A stretch of 46,507 bases of DNA. Source: an uncultured Psychromonas sp. Lineage in GTDB: Bacteria; Pseudomonadota; Gammaproteobacteria; Enterobacterales; Psychromonadaceae. A model generated the notes under the pieces. It was not told where the DNA came from. It worked only from the letters and a program-made list of their open reading frames with translations, and did not search any database. This document shows, one piece after another, positions 35,286-43,890 of this stretch (its first letter is position 1; each line of letters opens with the position of its first letter). The DNA lies in assembly GCF_947489755.1 (NCBI RefSeq), contig NZ_CANLFB010000029.1, positions 1 through 46,507 on the forward strand, read 5' to 3'. Made by a program: the position numbers and the translations under genes.

Positions 35286-36338
35286 ATGCAATTTTCAACT
35301 TTAGGCAGTAGTGACGAATCCGTTTCTCGTGTTTGTTTAGGTAGCATGACGTGGGGGTTACAAAACAATCAGCAGGATGCCGACCAACAAATTGCCTACG
35401 CATTAGCGCAGAATATTAACTTTATTGATACTGCTGAAATGTATGCAGTGCCCCCTTCTGCTGACACTTACGGTAAAACAGAATCAATTATTGGGCATTA
35501 TTTAAAAAATAATAAGAGTCAACGTAAAGACATCATATTAGCGTCTAAAATTGCGGGCCCAGGGCTACCTTGGGTAAGAGAAGGTGGTCCTATCACAGGT
35601 GACACTGTGATCAGTTCAGTAGAAGCCTCTTTAAAGCGATTACAGACAGATTATATCGACCTATATCAATTGCATTGGCCAAATCGTCAAACGCCTCACT
35701 TTGGTCGTAATGCCCCAAATCATTTTAAATTTTCTGATAGTGATAGTGCAGAACAAACAGAATCGATGTTAGATATTTTGCAAGGTTTGGAAAAATGTGT
35801 GAAAGCAGGAAAGATACGCCACTGTGGCTTGTCTGACGATACACCATGGGGCATAAATAGTTTCTTAAAGCTCAGCGAACAACATAACCTGCCGCGTATG
35901 GTTTCCATTCAAAATGAATTTAGTTTATTGCATGCGAAAGATTGGCCATATTTAATTGAAAACTGTGTACATGAAAATATCGCTTATTTACCTTGGTCAC
36001 CATTAGCAACAGGCATGTTGAGTGGCAAGTACCTTAATGGCGCCCGTCCTGAAGGGAGTCGTTGGACACTTCAACAGCGTAATGGTTTATATAGGGATAC
36101 CGAAACGAGTCAAGCAGCAATTAAAGCTTACCAAGAAATTGCAATGGCCAATGGCATCACCACGGCAGAGCTAGCATTGAAATGGTGTGACCAAGTTGAT
36201 GGTGTAACGTCGACTATTATTGGTGCGACAACAATGGCGCAGTTGAAAGAAAATATTAATGCCTTTAAAGATCCGCTATCAGAACAAGCTTTATCAGATA
36301 TTAGTGCGGTAATTAAATTATACCCAGCACCTTATTAA
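35286..36338 (+). CDS. tas: Tas-type NADP(H)-dependent aldo/keto reductase
   Basis: 350-aa aldo/keto reductase close to E. coli Tas in motif order. The catalytic tetrad is visible: Asp in NFIDTAEMYAVPP, Tyr in the same segment, Lys in LASKIAGP and His in YQLHWP. NADP-binding residues lie near the C-terminus (IIGATTMAQLKENI). It ends PAPY, like its relatives. I use the ATG at 35286, which gives MQFSTLGSSDESVS and has AAGGG 5 nt upstream; a GTG two codons earlier would overlap the ribosome-binding site. Substrates are carbonyl compounds of uncertain identity. It is a single gene, convergent with polB. Confidence 0.92.
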   Translation: MQFSTLGSSDESVSRVCLGSMTWGLQNNQQDADQQIAYALAQNINFIDTAEMYAVPPSADTYGKTESIIGHYLKNNKSQRKDIILASKIAGPGLPWVREGGPITGDTVISSVEASLKRLQTDYIDLYQLHWPNRQTPHFGRNAPNHFKFSDSDSAEQTESMLDILQGLEKCVKAGKIRHCGLSDDTPWGINSFLKLSEQHNLPRMVSIQNEFSLLHAKDWPYLIENCVHENIAYLPWSPLATGMLSGKYLNGARPEGSRWTLQQRNGLYRDTETSQAAIKAYQEIAMANGITTAELALKWCDQVDGVTSTIIGATTMAQLKENINAFKDPLSEQALSDISAVIKLYPAPY

Positions 36339-36372
36339 TAAAACGTTAATCTCGATTTAGCTGAATATTATC

Positions 36373-36405
36373 AAAAGCCGATGTCTGTAAAGCATTGGCT
36401 TTTTT
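36373..36405 (+). terminator. Terminator of tas
   Basis: AAAAGCCGATG (36373-36383) pairs with CATTGGCTTTT (36393-36403) over 11 bp with one G-U, followed by T residues. It is a classic intrinsic terminator and also lies at the end of convergent polB. Confidence 0.85.
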
Positions 36406-36430
36406 GTATCCACTAAAAAAGAGATATTCA

Positions 36431-38857
36431 TTAAAACAACGACATTTGATCTGACGTAATAAGATTAAAATCTTTACCTAAAACAGGTAAAATAGCTTCT
36501 GCAATGGGCTTTAACTGCTTATCAATATATTGCTGATAATCAATATCAGAATGGCAATACTCTTGTGGTTCAGGGCCGTTAACCGTTAATAAGTACCCTA
36601 TTCTACCATTGCGTTGATAACGTAACGGTAAACCTAGTGCCGCATTTTGTTGATCCGCTAACCGCGCAGCCCTCACCTGAGGGGGGATATTTTTCACATA
36701 ATCAGCTAATGGACGACGTAGACGTTTGTGATAAACCAATTTGTCGTCTAACAAGCCTTGTTTTAATTGTTCAATAGTGTCCATGATATATTCATCGACT
36801 GGCATTTCTGCAAAGACTTTTTGATACAATGTTTTTTGAAAAGTTTGTGCCAACTCAGTCCAATCTGAACGCACGGTTTCTAACCCTTTAAACACCATTT
36901 TTTCGCCAGTCTCTGTCACAGTTAGCCCTGCATAGCGTTTTTTAGAGCCAGTATCTTGCCCACGTAAGGTTGGCATAAAAAACTTAGAAAAAGCGGTTTC
37001 AAACTCAATCTCTAAGAAGCAATCTAAATCAAACTCATCGCGTAATAAGGTTTCCCAATGCTGATTAATATCAATCGCTAACTGCTGTCCAATTTCATTG
37101 GCTTGCGCTAGATTTTTACAGTCTTTTAAATAGACAAAAGTAGAGTCAGTATCGCCGTAAATAACTTTCTGCCCTTTGCTTTCAATAAAGCGTGCCGTTT
37201 GCTGCATGATTTGATGACCACGCAAGGTAATCGAACTCGCCAATCGAGTATCATGAAATCGACAACCTGCTGAGCCTAATACCCCGTACATACTGTTCAT
37301 AATAATTTTAATGGCATGTTGGAAAGCGTTATTTTTTTCTTTTTTCGCCTGCTCTCGCGCACTGGTTAACGTATTAATGATTTTAGGCAAATGGTGCTCT
37401 GTACGACTAAATCGGGCGCCTCTAAAACCAGGAATAGTCTTTTCCTTCGGCTCTAACAACCCTTCTACCATTCCTAATGGATCAATTTTAAAACTACGCA
37501 TAATATTTGGATACAAAGATTTAAAATCAAGCACTAATACCCATTCATATAAACCAGGAATGGAATCCATCACAAATCCACCAGGTGAATGCTGTGCTTG
37601 TACATCTCCTAAGTTGGGGGCGATGTAACCGCTACGGTGTAATAAAGGTAAGTATAAGTTAATAAATGCAGCAACCGAGGCGCCCCGTCTTTCTAACATC
37701 AAACCGGTTAACCTAGCGCGTTGAATCGTATATTCTGCTAATTGCTTATCTTCAAAAATACGCTCTACTAACAAACAATCTTGTAGATTATAACGAGCCA
37801 GTGTTAACGGTTCTTGTTCAAATTGGCGTTTTATTTCTAAGCCTTTATCGCTATTAGTTGCAATTAACTTACCTTCACCAAATAAGCTTTGACTCACAAA
37901 CTCCAAGCTATAACTTTCAAAATGTAAACTTGCGTTTTTTAAGGCATCAATACCATCCAACACAACTCGACCATTTAATATGACCGAACCAGATTCAGGA
38001 TCATCTCGGTGTGTTAGCCATTTTAATGCGCTACCGTCACGACCAATCGTTAAAGGTACATTTAATAATTGTGCTCGTTTTGCTAATAAACGCATGTCAA
38101 AATTAGCCACAGCCCAGCCAATAATGGCATCGGGATCATAGCGTTCAAACCAGATAATTAATTGTGATAATAATGCCCGTTCATCTTTAACCCAGATGAT
38201 ATTGATATCGGTCGCGGCTTGCGGTTTACCAATCATCAATACGGTATGATGCGCTTCTTTTTTCTGTCCAACATTCCCCATGCTCAATGCAATACTGTAC
38301 AACTCACTTTGCGGACTACATTCAACATCCAATGACACCATTTTTAATGTTGCATTGGCTTTGATGACATCAGGATCGATTTCGCTCGCAATGGTTGCAT
38401 GCTGACATGACCAATAGCTGCCTAACCAATCTATTTGTCCTGACACTTTCACTAAACCATAGATAAACCGTTCCATTAAGTAACGATCGCTCAGCTTAAT
38501 ATCACCTTCATAAGTCGCAATGCTTTGCTGCATTAACGCTAATTGGCACCACTTGTGTAGTTGTTGCTTAAAGGTATAAACAGCACACACTTTTTTGCCA
38601 TTAAAGGTTTTAATATCAAGCGGACGGACAAAATTAGGCTGACAATTTTCTTGTTTCCAAATAGCTTCGGCTTGTTCTCGTTGATCTTGTTCAATTAAAA
38701 AAACATAACGCTGTTGTGGAATAACAAAACGACAAGGTCCGCGTTCGGTGCTTAACCAAAAAACAAGATCAACGCCATTCGCAGTCTCAATTTGCTGACG
38801 CGATAAAATCAAACCAGATAGGGAAGTAATAGAAGATTCATTCATAGGGTGCATCAT
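36431..38857 (-). CDS. polB: DNA polymerase II (family B)
   Basis: 808-aa family B polymerase with 3'-5' proofreading, used in damage tolerance and replication restart. Exonuclease motifs are MVSLDVECS (ExoI), GWAVANFDMRLL (ExoII) and YNLQDCLLVERIF (ExoIII). Polymerase motifs are LDFKSLYPNIMRSF (A), IIMNSMYGVLGS (B) and YGDTDS at 567-572 (C). It ends with the short QMSLF tail, which has the form of the clamp-binding peptide seen in E. coli Pol II (QLGLF). Its length is near the E. coli enzyme (783). The ribosome-binding site is weak, and an internal ATG at 38845 is an alternative start. I see no LexA box upstream, unlike E. coli. Confidence 0.96.
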   Translation of the reverse strand: MMHPMNESSITSLSGLILSRQQIETANGVDLVFWLSTERGPCRFVIPQQRYVFLIEQDQREQAEAIWKQENCQPNFVRPLDIKTFNGKKVCAVYTFKQQLHKWCQLALMQQSIATYEGDIKLSDRYLMERFIYGLVKVSGQIDWLGSYWSCQHATIASEIDPDVIKANATLKMVSLDVECSPQSELYSIALSMGNVGQKKEAHHTVLMIGKPQAATDINIIWVKDERALLSQLIIWFERYDPDAIIGWAVANFDMRLLAKRAQLLNVPLTIGRDGSALKWLTHRDDPESGSVILNGRVVLDGIDALKNASLHFESYSLEFVSQSLFGEGKLIATNSDKGLEIKRQFEQEPLTLARYNLQDCLLVERIFEDKQLAEYTIQRARLTGLMLERRGASVAAFINLYLPLLHRSGYIAPNLGDVQAQHSPGGFVMDSIPGLYEWVLVLDFKSLYPNIMRSFKIDPLGMVEGLLEPKEKTIPGFRGARFSRTEHHLPKIINTLTSAREQAKKEKNNAFQHAIKIIMNSMYGVLGSAGCRFHDTRLASSITLRGHQIMQQTARFIESKGQKVIYGDTDSTFVYLKDCKNLAQANEIGQQLAIDINQHWETLLRDEFDLDCFLEIEFETAFSKFFMPTLRGQDTGSKKRYAGLTVTETGEKMVFKGLETVRSDWTELAQTFQKTLYQKVFAEMPVDEYIMDTIEQLKQGLLDDKLVYHKRLRRPLADYVKNIPPQVRAARLADQQNAALGLPLRYQRNGRIGYLLTVNGPEPQEYCHSDIDYQQYIDKQLKPIAEAILPVLGKDFNLITSDQMSLF

Positions 38858-38959
38858 AAAGGAGTTTATAAGAAAAGGTCATTATTTATGAGCATAAGCG
38901 ATAGCTTAATGAAATTAATTTTTTGATAATAAAGATTTAATGATGAACATAGCTATTTT

Positions 38960-38985
38960 AGATAACTATTGCAGATAACTATTGG
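38960..38985. repeat. Two tandem copies of a 13-bp unit
   Basis: AGATAACTATTGC (38960-38972) and AGATAACTATTGG (38973-38985) are identical except for the last base. The preceding 13 bp (38947-38959) match at about 9 positions. It lies between the polB start and the uraA terminator, about 100 bp past the uraA stop. Confidence 0.8.
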
Positions 38986-39035
38986 GAATAAATACTCAAC
39001 AATAAACATTTAAGATTCAGATTAAGGCAAAAAAC

Positions 39036-39063
39036 AAATAAGGAGCACGAATGCCCCTTACTT
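39036..39063 (-). terminator. Terminator of upp-uraA
   Basis: On the minus strand an 11-bp stem with two G-U pairs (39063-39053 with 39046-39036, loop ATTCGT) is followed by TTTGTTTTTT. It lies 25 bp after the uraA stop and is a classic intrinsic terminator. Confidence 0.85.
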
Positions 39064-39087
39064 TTGTAACCTAGTAACGACTAAGCG

Positions 39088-40362
39088 TTATGCTCGATGA
39101 CGTGGTAATACTAGATTAAGTAAAATAGCCACTATCCCACAAAGACTAACACCTTGTAAGCTGAATGAACCAATACCTAATGCCATACCGCCAATACCAA
39201 ACACCAAGGTAACTGACACAATACACATATTACGTGGTTGCGATAAATCAACACGATGACGGATCATCGTATTTAAACCAACAGAGGCAATCGTACCAAA
39301 CAACAACATCATGATCCCGCCCATTACCGCACCAGGAATGGTTTGTAATACTGCACCAAACTTACCAACAAAGGCAAGTAAAATGGCAATAACCGCCGCC
39401 CACATCATAATTTTAGGGTTAAAGTTACGCGTCAACATAACCGCACCAGTCACTTCAGAGTAAGTTGTATTAGGTGGACCACCAAATAATGACGCAGCAC
39501 TAGTCGCAATACCATCGCCAAATAAGGTACGGTGTAATCCAGGTTTTTTCAGATAGTTTTTACCCGTGACATTACTGATAGCAAGAATATCACCAACATG
39601 TTCAACAGCAGGCGCAATGGCAACAGGGATCATAAATAATACCGCATGCCAATTCCATTCAGGAGCAACAAACTTTGGAACACTTAACCATGCTGCATTA
39701 GATATTACAGTGAAATCTAAAATACCAAAAAACAGCGATAACAAGTAACCAACAATCACACCACAAAAAATAGGCACTAATTTAAAAATACCTTTCGCTA
39801 ATGTCGAGACGATCAAGGTGGTAATCAAAGAAGCAAAAGAGATGATCATCGCGGTATTTTGGTCAATCAATACCATGCTTGCATCCCCCGTTTTACCCAG
39901 TGCCATATTCACAGCAACAGGCGCTAAGCCAAGACCAATAACCATGATCACTGGCCCCACTACAACAGGAGGTAATAAATGATGAATGAATTCAACACCT
40001 TTCAGTTTTACAGCGCAAGACATCAACATATAAACTACACCGGCAGCAAACAAACCAGACATAGTCGCAGGGATACCCCACGTTTGAACGCCGTAAGCAA
40101 TCGGAGCAATAAAAGCAAAAGAAGAGGCTAAGAAAATCGGAACCTGACCTTTAGTGACTAAATGAAATAACAGCGTCCCAATACCAGCAGTAAATAAAGC
40201 AACATTAGGATCGAGGCCAGTGATCAAAGGCATTAAGACCAATGCACCAAAGGCAACAAATAACATTTGAGAACCCGCTAGCATTTGTTGAAATATATTA
40301 AGATTGGCGGTGAGATCTTGTTCAGGTAGCGTGGATTGGTCTTCTGGGGCAACATCAGACAT
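39088..40362 (-). CDS. uraA: Uracil permease (NCS2 / UraA family)
   Basis: 424-aa inner-membrane nucleobase:proton symporter. It has the UraA fold with about 14 helices, including the two half-helix beta-strand segments. Substrate-binding landmarks are present: IPVAIAPAVEHVGDI with the key Glu/His region, and GDGIATSAASLFGGPPNTTYSEVTGAV with the second Glu and the NCS2 signature Thr-Tyr-Ser-Glu. The N-terminal cytoplasmic stretch is acidic. AAAGGGAA precedes the ATG. It lies downstream of upp on the same strand, so import of uracil and its conversion to UMP are linked, although a 13-bp tandem array sits in the 188-bp gap. A strong terminator follows. Confidence 0.95.
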   Translation of the reverse strand: MSDVAPEDQSTLPEQDLTANLNIFQQMLAGSQMLFVAFGALVLMPLITGLDPNVALFTAGIGTLLFHLVTKGQVPIFLASSFAFIAPIAYGVQTWGIPATMSGLFAAGVVYMLMSCAVKLKGVEFIHHLLPPVVVGPVIMVIGLGLAPVAVNMALGKTGDASMVLIDQNTAMIISFASLITTLIVSTLAKGIFKLVPIFCGVIVGYLLSLFFGILDFTVISNAAWLSVPKFVAPEWNWHAVLFMIPVAIAPAVEHVGDILAISNVTGKNYLKKPGLHRTLFGDGIATSAASLFGGPPNTTYSEVTGAVMLTRNFNPKIMMWAAVIAILLAFVGKFGAVLQTIPGAVMGGIMMLLFGTIASVGLNTMIRHRVDLSQPRNMCIVSVTLVFGIGGMALGIGSFSLQGVSLCGIVAILLNLVLPRHRA

Positions 40363-40473
40363 GAATAATTCCCTTTAATAATTTACATTTGAATATTGTT
40401 AGCACGCTGACTTAAATATTATATTAAATCAACATACTCAATTTTTTAATAAGGCAATCATTCACCTTATTTT

Positions 40474-40551
40474 TATTTATTAATACTATTTATTAATACT
40501 ATTTATTAATACTATTTATTAATACTATTTATTAGTGCTATTTATTAATGC
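40474..40551. repeat. Six tandem copies of a 13-bp unit next to the upp stop codon
   Basis: The unit is TATTTATTAATAC. Units 1-4 (40474-40525) are exact; unit 5 reads TATTTATTAGTGC and unit 6 TATTTATTAATGC. The last base of unit 6 is the first base of the upp stop codon. The array fills part of the gap between upp and uraA. Confidence 0.96.
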
Positions 40552-41177
40552 TACTTAGTACCAAATATTTTATCACCCGCATCGCCTAAACCAGGCACGA
40601 TGTAACCACTTTCATTCAGGTGAGAATCGATAGAAGCGGTATACACTTCAATATCAGGGTGTAATGCTTCTAATGCTTTTAAACCTTCAGGTGCAGCCAC
40701 TAGAATTAATACTTTGATATTAGTACAACCACTTTCTTTAATAAGATCTAATGTTGAAATCATTGAACCGCCAGTGGCTAACATTGGGTCAACAACTAAT
40801 GCTAAACGTTGATCGATTTGGCTTACTAATTTTTGGAAGTAAGGCACAGGCTCTAGTGTTTCTTCATCACGATAGATACCAACAACACTTACTTTTGCAC
40901 TTGGTATGTAATCTAAAACACCATCCATCATACCTAATCCAGCACGTAAAATAGGCACTACTGTTACTTTTTTACCTGCTATTTGTTGAACTTCTAACTC
41001 TCCTTCCCAACCTTGGATTGTGACTGATTCTAGTTCTAAATCTTTCGTCGCTTCATAGGTTAATAGGCTTGCAACTTCACGTGCTAGCTCACGAAAACGT
41101 TTGGTACTAATATCCGCTTCACGTAATAAACCTAATTTATGTTGAATAAGGGGATGTTTTACTTCAACTACTTTCAT
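40551..41177 (-). CDS. upp: Uracil phosphoribosyltransferase
   Basis: 208-aa cytoplasmic salvage enzyme making UMP from uracil and PRPP, the normal length for Upp. The N-terminus [20 protein letters not shown] is typical. The PRPP-binding loop is [21 protein letters not shown] (about 130-150). The uracil-binding C-terminal segment is [17 protein letters not shown], diagnostic for UPRTs. GGAG precedes the ATG. It is upstream of uraA on the same strand. The stop codon abuts six 13-bp repeats. Confidence 0.97.
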   Translation of the reverse strand: MKVVEVKHPLIQHKLGLLREADISTKRFRELAREVASLLTYEATKDLELESVTIQGWEGELEVQQIAGKKVTVVPILRAGLGMMDGVLDYIPSAKVSVVGIYRDEETLEPVPYFQKLVSQIDQRLALVVDPMLATGGSMISTLDLIKESGCTNIKVLILVAAPEGLKALEALHPDIEVYTASIDSHLNESGYIVPGLGDAGDKIFGTK

Positions 41178-41306
41178 GATATTTCTCCAAATGGGTAAAA
41201 TTTAAAATCGGCTGATAATAACAATATAAAATGATTCAAATTATGTGCTGCATCATTATAAATTGAAAACGCACTTTTTTGTTAAAATTAGTCAACTTTT
41301 AAAGTA

Positions 41307-41336
41307 AAAAGGCCAAGAATCTCTTCTCAGCCTTTT
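41307..41336 (-). terminator. Terminator of the ammonium transporter gene
   Basis: On the minus strand arms 41336-41324 and 41319-41307 pair over 13 bp with two G-U pairs around a GAGA loop, followed by TTTTTAC. It separates amtB from upp. Confidence 0.85.
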
Positions 41337-41419
41337 GATTTAAAACGTTTCAATATTCTAAAGCACACTCCAATGGGTAAACTTGAATACCATAATGAAC
41401 ATAATAAATAATATAAAAC

Positions 41420-42637
41420 CTAGTTATTAGTTAAGTTAGTTGCACCAATTTTATGAATCGCGACATCAGCACCATTAAACTCATCTTCTTCACTAAGACG
41501 AATAGGCATAATGGCGTTCACTATTTTATAAACAATGAATCCACCAACAACAGCGAATAATACGCCCGCTAAAGAACCAATTAATTGACTCATAAAAGTA
41601 ACACCGCCTAAACCACCAAAGGCTTCAAGTCCGAAAATACCAGCAGCAACACCACCCCATAAACCACACAGTCCATGTAATGGCCATACACCTAACACAT
41701 CGTCGAAACTAGCAAATTTATTTTGCACGTAGGTAAATACCCAAACGAATAATCCACCAGCAACCAGCCCCGTCATTAAAGCGCCGATTGGATGCATTAA
41801 ATCAGAACCCGCACAAACAGCCACTAAACCAGCTAATGGCCCATTATGAATGAAGCCAGGGTCTTTTTTACCAATAACAAGCGAACTAATAATGCCGCCA
41901 ACCATCGCCATTAAAGAGTTCATTGCCACTAAACCACTGATGCCTTCAATTGCTTGTGCAGACATCACGTTAAAACCAAACCAACCAATAGACAGTATCC
42001 ATGCACCTAATGCCAATAAAGGAATATTCGAAGGTGCAAACGCAACAACTTTACCATTACGGTAACGACCATTACGGCTACCTAAAACAATAATCGCAGC
42101 AAAAGCAATCCAACCACCTACAGCATGCACAACAATAGAGCCAGCAAAATCATGGAAGGCAGCACCAAAATTAGTTTCTAGCCAGCCTTGAAATCCATAG
42201 TTACTATTCCAAATTAAACCTTCAAAGAAAGGGTAAACAAGACCCACACACAATGCAGCAGCAATGAGCATCGGATTAAACTTAGCACGCTCAGCAACAC
42301 CACCAGATATAATCGCTGGAATAGCAGCAGCAAAAGTCATCAAAAAGAAAAACTTAACGAGCTCATAGCCATTATTTTCAGCAAGTACTGCAGCGCCATC
42401 AAAGAATGTAACGCCATAAGCTAACCAATAACCAAAGAAGAAGTAGACCAAAGCTGATACACCAAAGTCAGACATGATTTTAACTAATGCGTTAACTTGG
42501 TTTTTGTGGCGAACGGTGCCGACTTCTAAAAAAGCAAAGCCTGCGTGCATGGCAAAAACCATGATTGCGCCTAATAATATAAACAAGGTATCCGCACTAC
42601 TGATTAATGCAGTGACGTGATTTTGTACTGACTCCAT
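41420..42637 (-). CDS. amtB: Ammonium transporter (Amt family)
   Basis: 405-aa inner-membrane ammonium channel/transporter with about 11 helices, a trimer in known members. The pore signature is complete: the first of the twin histidines in FHDFAGSIVVHAVGGW, the second in LHGLCGLWGGVAAGIFG, and FFEGLIWN and SGGVAERAKF in the gate region. No N-terminal signal peptide is seen, as in many marine Amt proteins. GAGAGGGA precedes the ATG. Unlike the usual glnK-amtB pair there is no PII gene next to it, so regulation by a PII protein encoded elsewhere is inferred. The upstream region is dense in palindromes. Confidence 0.94.
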   Translation of the reverse strand: MESVQNHVTALISSADTLFILLGAIMVFAMHAGFAFLEVGTVRHKNQVNALVKIMSDFGVSALVYFFFGYWLAYGVTFFDGAAVLAENNGYELVKFFFLMTFAAAIPAIISGGVAERAKFNPMLIAAALCVGLVYPFFEGLIWNSNYGFQGWLETNFGAAFHDFAGSIVVHAVGGWIAFAAIIVLGSRNGRYRNGKVVAFAPSNIPLLALGAWILSIGWFGFNVMSAQAIEGISGLVAMNSLMAMVGGIISSLVIGKKDPGFIHNGPLAGLVAVCAGSDLMHPIGALMTGLVAGGLFVWVFTYVQNKFASFDDVLGVWPLHGLCGLWGGVAAGIFGLEAFGGLGGVTFMSQLIGSLAGVLFAVVGGFIVYKIVNAIMPIRLSEEDEFNGADVAIHKIGATNLTNN

Positions 42638-43023
42638 AAATTCCCTCTCAAAGTCCTTAAAAAAAATTGTGCAGAACCATAACTTATCCGTACTCCACTT
42701 AACATCGTTTTATGCCGTTTTATGTCACTTTTAAGTGTTTATTTGATTTAAAATCAACAATCGGCATAAAAATACAATAAGAATAATGAGCAGGTTTATT
42801 TGCCTTTAGAAAAACAATATATTTCCTTAAGTTAATTCATTTTAAATAAAAAACATCAATGGCTAACTGAGATACGTCTATTGATTAATTTCAACTGATA
42901 ATGAAAATTACTCACGTCTCTTTACTTGTTTATATAAAATGCCTTACGTATAGTCCTATTTAATATTTCCCCATTTCAAACATGTGCTTTTTAATACCTT
43001 AGTCGTTATAGGACTCTACTGCT
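42638..43023. promoter_or_regulatory. Divergent control region of amtB and the ABC importer
   Basis: 386 bp without a gene. It holds TTTTATGCCG (42708-42717) inverted as CGGCATAAAA (42762-42771), a direct pair CGTTTTATG(C/T), CACTT/AAGTG (42726-42737) and the near-perfect palindrome TTGATTTAAAATCAA (42743-42757), all within 65 bp. A Fur-like site follows at 42897. I see no clear sigma-54 -24/-12 element, no full NtrC site and no cobalamin riboswitch (no GCCACTG box). Confidence 0.4.
42897..42915. promoter_or_regulatory. Possible Fur box upstream of the ABC importer
   Basis: GATAATGAAAATTACTCAC matches about 14 of 19 positions of the Fur consensus by hand, about 110 bp before the ATPase gene. 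The symmetry is imperfect. If real it argues for an iron-related substrate. Confidence 0.3.
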
Positions 43024-43884
43024 TTGCTAAATAACCCATCTACGAATAACGACAAAAAAAGGTCAGAAAATACAATCTCATTGCAATGCTTTGCAGATTG
43101 TAAACCAGCTGCGTTTGAGTTAAATAATCTAGCCTGGTCACCCTATAAACACGCTCCATTACTTCATCCTATTAGTATTGCCGTTAATCCTGCTGAATTT
43201 GTTGCCGTAGTGGGACCAAATGGCTCAGGTAAAACCAGTTTATTACGTTGCTTATACCGTGTTAATAAACCTTCTTCAGGCCAAGTATTAATGGATGGAA
43301 AAGATATTTGGTCATTACCTGCTCGCAGCTGTGCTCAACGTATTGCAACGGTATTACAAGATACTGGCGCAGAATTTGGTTTGAGTGTATTTGAAATGGT
43401 TGAAATTGGTTTAACGCCTAAATCCACGAGTTGGAAACGCACCAAAGAAGATAATGAAGCCATTGAAGGCGTATTAGCGTTATTGGATGTCTCTCATCTT
43501 ATTGAACGTAACTTTAACGCGTTGTCTGGCGGCGAACGACAACGCGTTATGATTGCCCGTGCTTTAGTACAAGGCCCTGATGTTTTGATTCTAGATGAAC
43601 CCACCAATCATTTAGATATTCGTCATCAACTTGAAGTGCTTGAATTATTATCTGCATTACCTTGCACTATCATCGTCTCTTTACATGATTTATCGCTAGC
43701 AGCCGCTTATGCAGATCGTGTACTCGTGATGAAAGATGGACAGATGCAAGGTTACTCAGCAGCAAATGAAGCATTTACAGAACAACAAATTGAACATGTA
43801 TTTGAAGTTAAAACCATCATTGACCAACATCCGATAACACAACGTCCGCGATTTTCTTTTTATACAAATAACCAACAGGATTAA
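43024..43884 (+). CDS. ABC importer ATP-binding protein (FecE/BtuD/HmuV type)
   Basis: 286-aa cytoplasmic ATPase energising uptake through the FecCD-type permease encoded two genes downstream. Walker A is GPNGSGKTS (about 64-72), the signature motif is LSGGERQR, Walker B is VLILDEPTNHLD, and the H-loop is SLHDLSLAAAYADRVLVM, the typical order for siderophore, heme and cobalamin importers. The start is uncertain: TTG at 43024 with AGGA about 10 nt upstream gives an N-terminal extension of about 30 residues before the usual FELNNLAW, and a later non-ATG start is possible. It is first of a three-gene operon, 6 bp before the binding-protein gene. Confidence 0.93.
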   Translation: MLNNPSTNNDKKRSENTISLQCFADCKPAAFELNNLAWSPYKHAPLLHPISIAVNPAEFVAVVGPNGSGKTSLLRCLYRVNKPSSGQVLMDGKDIWSLPARSCAQRIATVLQDTGAEFGLSVFEMVEIGLTPKSTSWKRTKEDNEAIEGVLALLDVSHLIERNFNALSGGERQRVMIARALVQGPDVLILDEPTNHLDIRHQLEVLELLSALPCTIIVSLHDLSLAAAYADRVLVMKDGQMQGYSAANEAFTEQQIEHVFEVKTIIDQHPITQRPRFSFYTNNQQD

Positions 43885-43890
43885 TTAACC

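Noticed and set aside
38858-39035. LexA box controlling polB
   Set aside because: No CTGT-N8-ACAG or close variant could be seen, although E. coli polB is SOS-controlled.
42638-43023. Cobalamin riboswitch before the ABC importer
   Set aside because: I looked for the B12 box core (GCCACTG) and its flanking helices and did not find them.
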